Assembly (NCBI RefSeq): GCF_017355405.1
Contig: NZ_CP061179.1
Coordinates: forward strand, 310,001 to 374,000
DNA from: Roseomonas haemaphysalidis
GTDB taxonomy: Bacteria > Pseudomonadota > Alphaproteobacteria > Acetobacterales > Acetobacteraceae
Length of the DNA stretch: 64,000 nucleotides
Direction: 5' to 3'
Both the position numbers and the translations under genes were made by a program. Shown piece by piece: positions 63,548 to 64,000 of the stretch (position 1 is its first letter; each line of letters opens with the position of its first letter). The notes beneath the pieces were generated by a model. It did no database searches. It saw nothing but the letters and a program-made list of their open reading frames with translations, and was not told the DNA's origin.

Positions 63548-64000
63548 ATGCGCGGCATGGTGGTGGCGGCACAGCCGGAAGCGGCGGAGGCGGGCGTGGA
63601 GGTGTTGCGCGCGGGCGGCAACGCGGTGGACGCGGCCATCGCCTGCGCCTTCAGCCAGGGCGTGGTGGACCCGCAGATGTGCGGCATCGGCGGCTTCGGC
63701 GCGATGCAGGTCTGCATGCCCAGGCGGGGGGTGCACACGGTGCTGGAGTTCTTCGCCCGCGCGCCGCTGTCGGCGACGCCGGAGATGTGGGCGGACCGTT
63801 TCATCGGCCAGTCGCGCGACGGCTTCGTGTTCCTGCTCGACGACCAGCGCAACGACATCGGCTACGGCGCCGTCGGCACGCCGGGCAACGTGGCGGGCTA
63901 CACGGAAGCATTGCAGCGCTTCGGCAGCATGCCGCTGCGGGAGGTGATGCGGCCGGCCATCGCGCAGGCGCATCGTGGCGTCATGGTGCGGCCCTACATG
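63548..64000 (+). CDS. Gamma-glutamyltransferase, 3' truncated by window end
   Basis: N-terminal 151 residues of a gamma-glutamyltransferase-family hydrolase. The opening GMVVAAQPEAAEAGVEVLRAGGNAVDAAIACAFSQGVVDPQMCGIGGFGAMQV is diagnostic of the family; the self-cleavage Thr and the small subunit lie beyond the window. AAGGAAA precedes the ATG. It has no signal peptide at this start, so it may be a cytoplasmic variant. It lies 237 bases after the receptor gene and may or may not share its transcript. Confidence 0.88.
   Translation, partial: MRGMVVAAQPEAAEAGVEVLRAGGNAVDAAIACAFSQGVVDPQMCGIGGFGAMQVCMPRRGVHTVLEFFARAPLSATPEMWADRFIGQSRDGFVFLLDDQRNDIGYGAVGTPGNVAGYTEALQRFGSMPLREVMRPAIAQAHRGVMVRPYM

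Overview
The window is 64 kb of very GC-rich DNA. It has dense, short-spaced operons, frequent ATGA/TTGA/GTGA stop-start overlaps and occasional GTG and TTG starts. The gene mix suggests an alphaproteobacterium, most likely Acetobacteraceae of the Roseomonas type: four stand-alone Bug-type solute receptors, an AldFGH/IorAB-like molybdo-iron-sulfur dehydrogenase with a triheme cytochrome, a DtnK/PdxA2 sugar-acid module and a ThiO-S-G-E operon. This assignment is inference; no rRNA or marker gene is present. I see no tRNA, rRNA, CRISPR array, insertion sequence or prophage gene. No gene-free stretch exceeds about 265 bases.

Layout. 1-8147: the 3' part of a giant secreted repeat protein (17 SdrD-B-like repeats, 14 RTX nonapeptides, two DUF4214 domains); its 5' end lies before the window. 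8223-9074: phosphatidylserine decarboxylase. 9276-13359: a four-carbon sugar-acid catabolic operon (kdgT, four-carbon acid sugar kinase, pdxA2, DeoR regulator). 13410-17055: topoisomerase III and, convergent, an LRR-protein kinase. 17319-20376: small genes, including a RidA/TetR divergent pair that shares three near-identical palindromic operators, a trypsin-like protease and an OmpW-type porin. 20507-24736: the molybdenum dehydrogenase complex. 24885-34182: a seven-gene minus-strand CoA/beta-oxidation operon ending in two Bug receptors; it diverges from an IclR regulator and a third Bug receptor (34318-36170).

36190-40560: an exported unknown, DUF1810, RsgA, an SDR and three small exported proteins in one coupled operon. 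41709-48042: an eight-gene envelope cluster with two glutathionylspermidine-synthase-like ATP-grasp ligases, a DUF350 membrane protein, a DUF1190 lipoprotein, three small membrane-anchored unknowns (one resembling a degenerate L,D-transpeptidase) and DUF1176. It is related to the E. coli yjfLMC/ygiBC loci but extended, and it is the best candidate here for an undescribed system. 48106-51441: a SWIB protein with a histone-H1-like tail, then thiO-thiS-thiG-thiE behind a TPP riboswitch and a plausible promoter. 51453-56079: epoxide hydrolase, a ClC antiporter and a TrkA/TrkH-type potassium system. 56306-58691: a GrdB-like protein and SelO, both Cys versions of selenoprotein families. 58821-64000: a LysR regulator divergent from a CocE-type hydrolase and a peptide-type solute receptor, then the 5' part of a gamma-glutamyltransferase cut by the window end.

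The catabolic parts follow one pattern: a regulator next to a transporter or receptor and a short enzyme pathway (DeoR with sugar acids, IclR with a CoA-activated acid, LysR with an ester or peptide). The envelope parts are more unusual and carry most of the unexplained genes.
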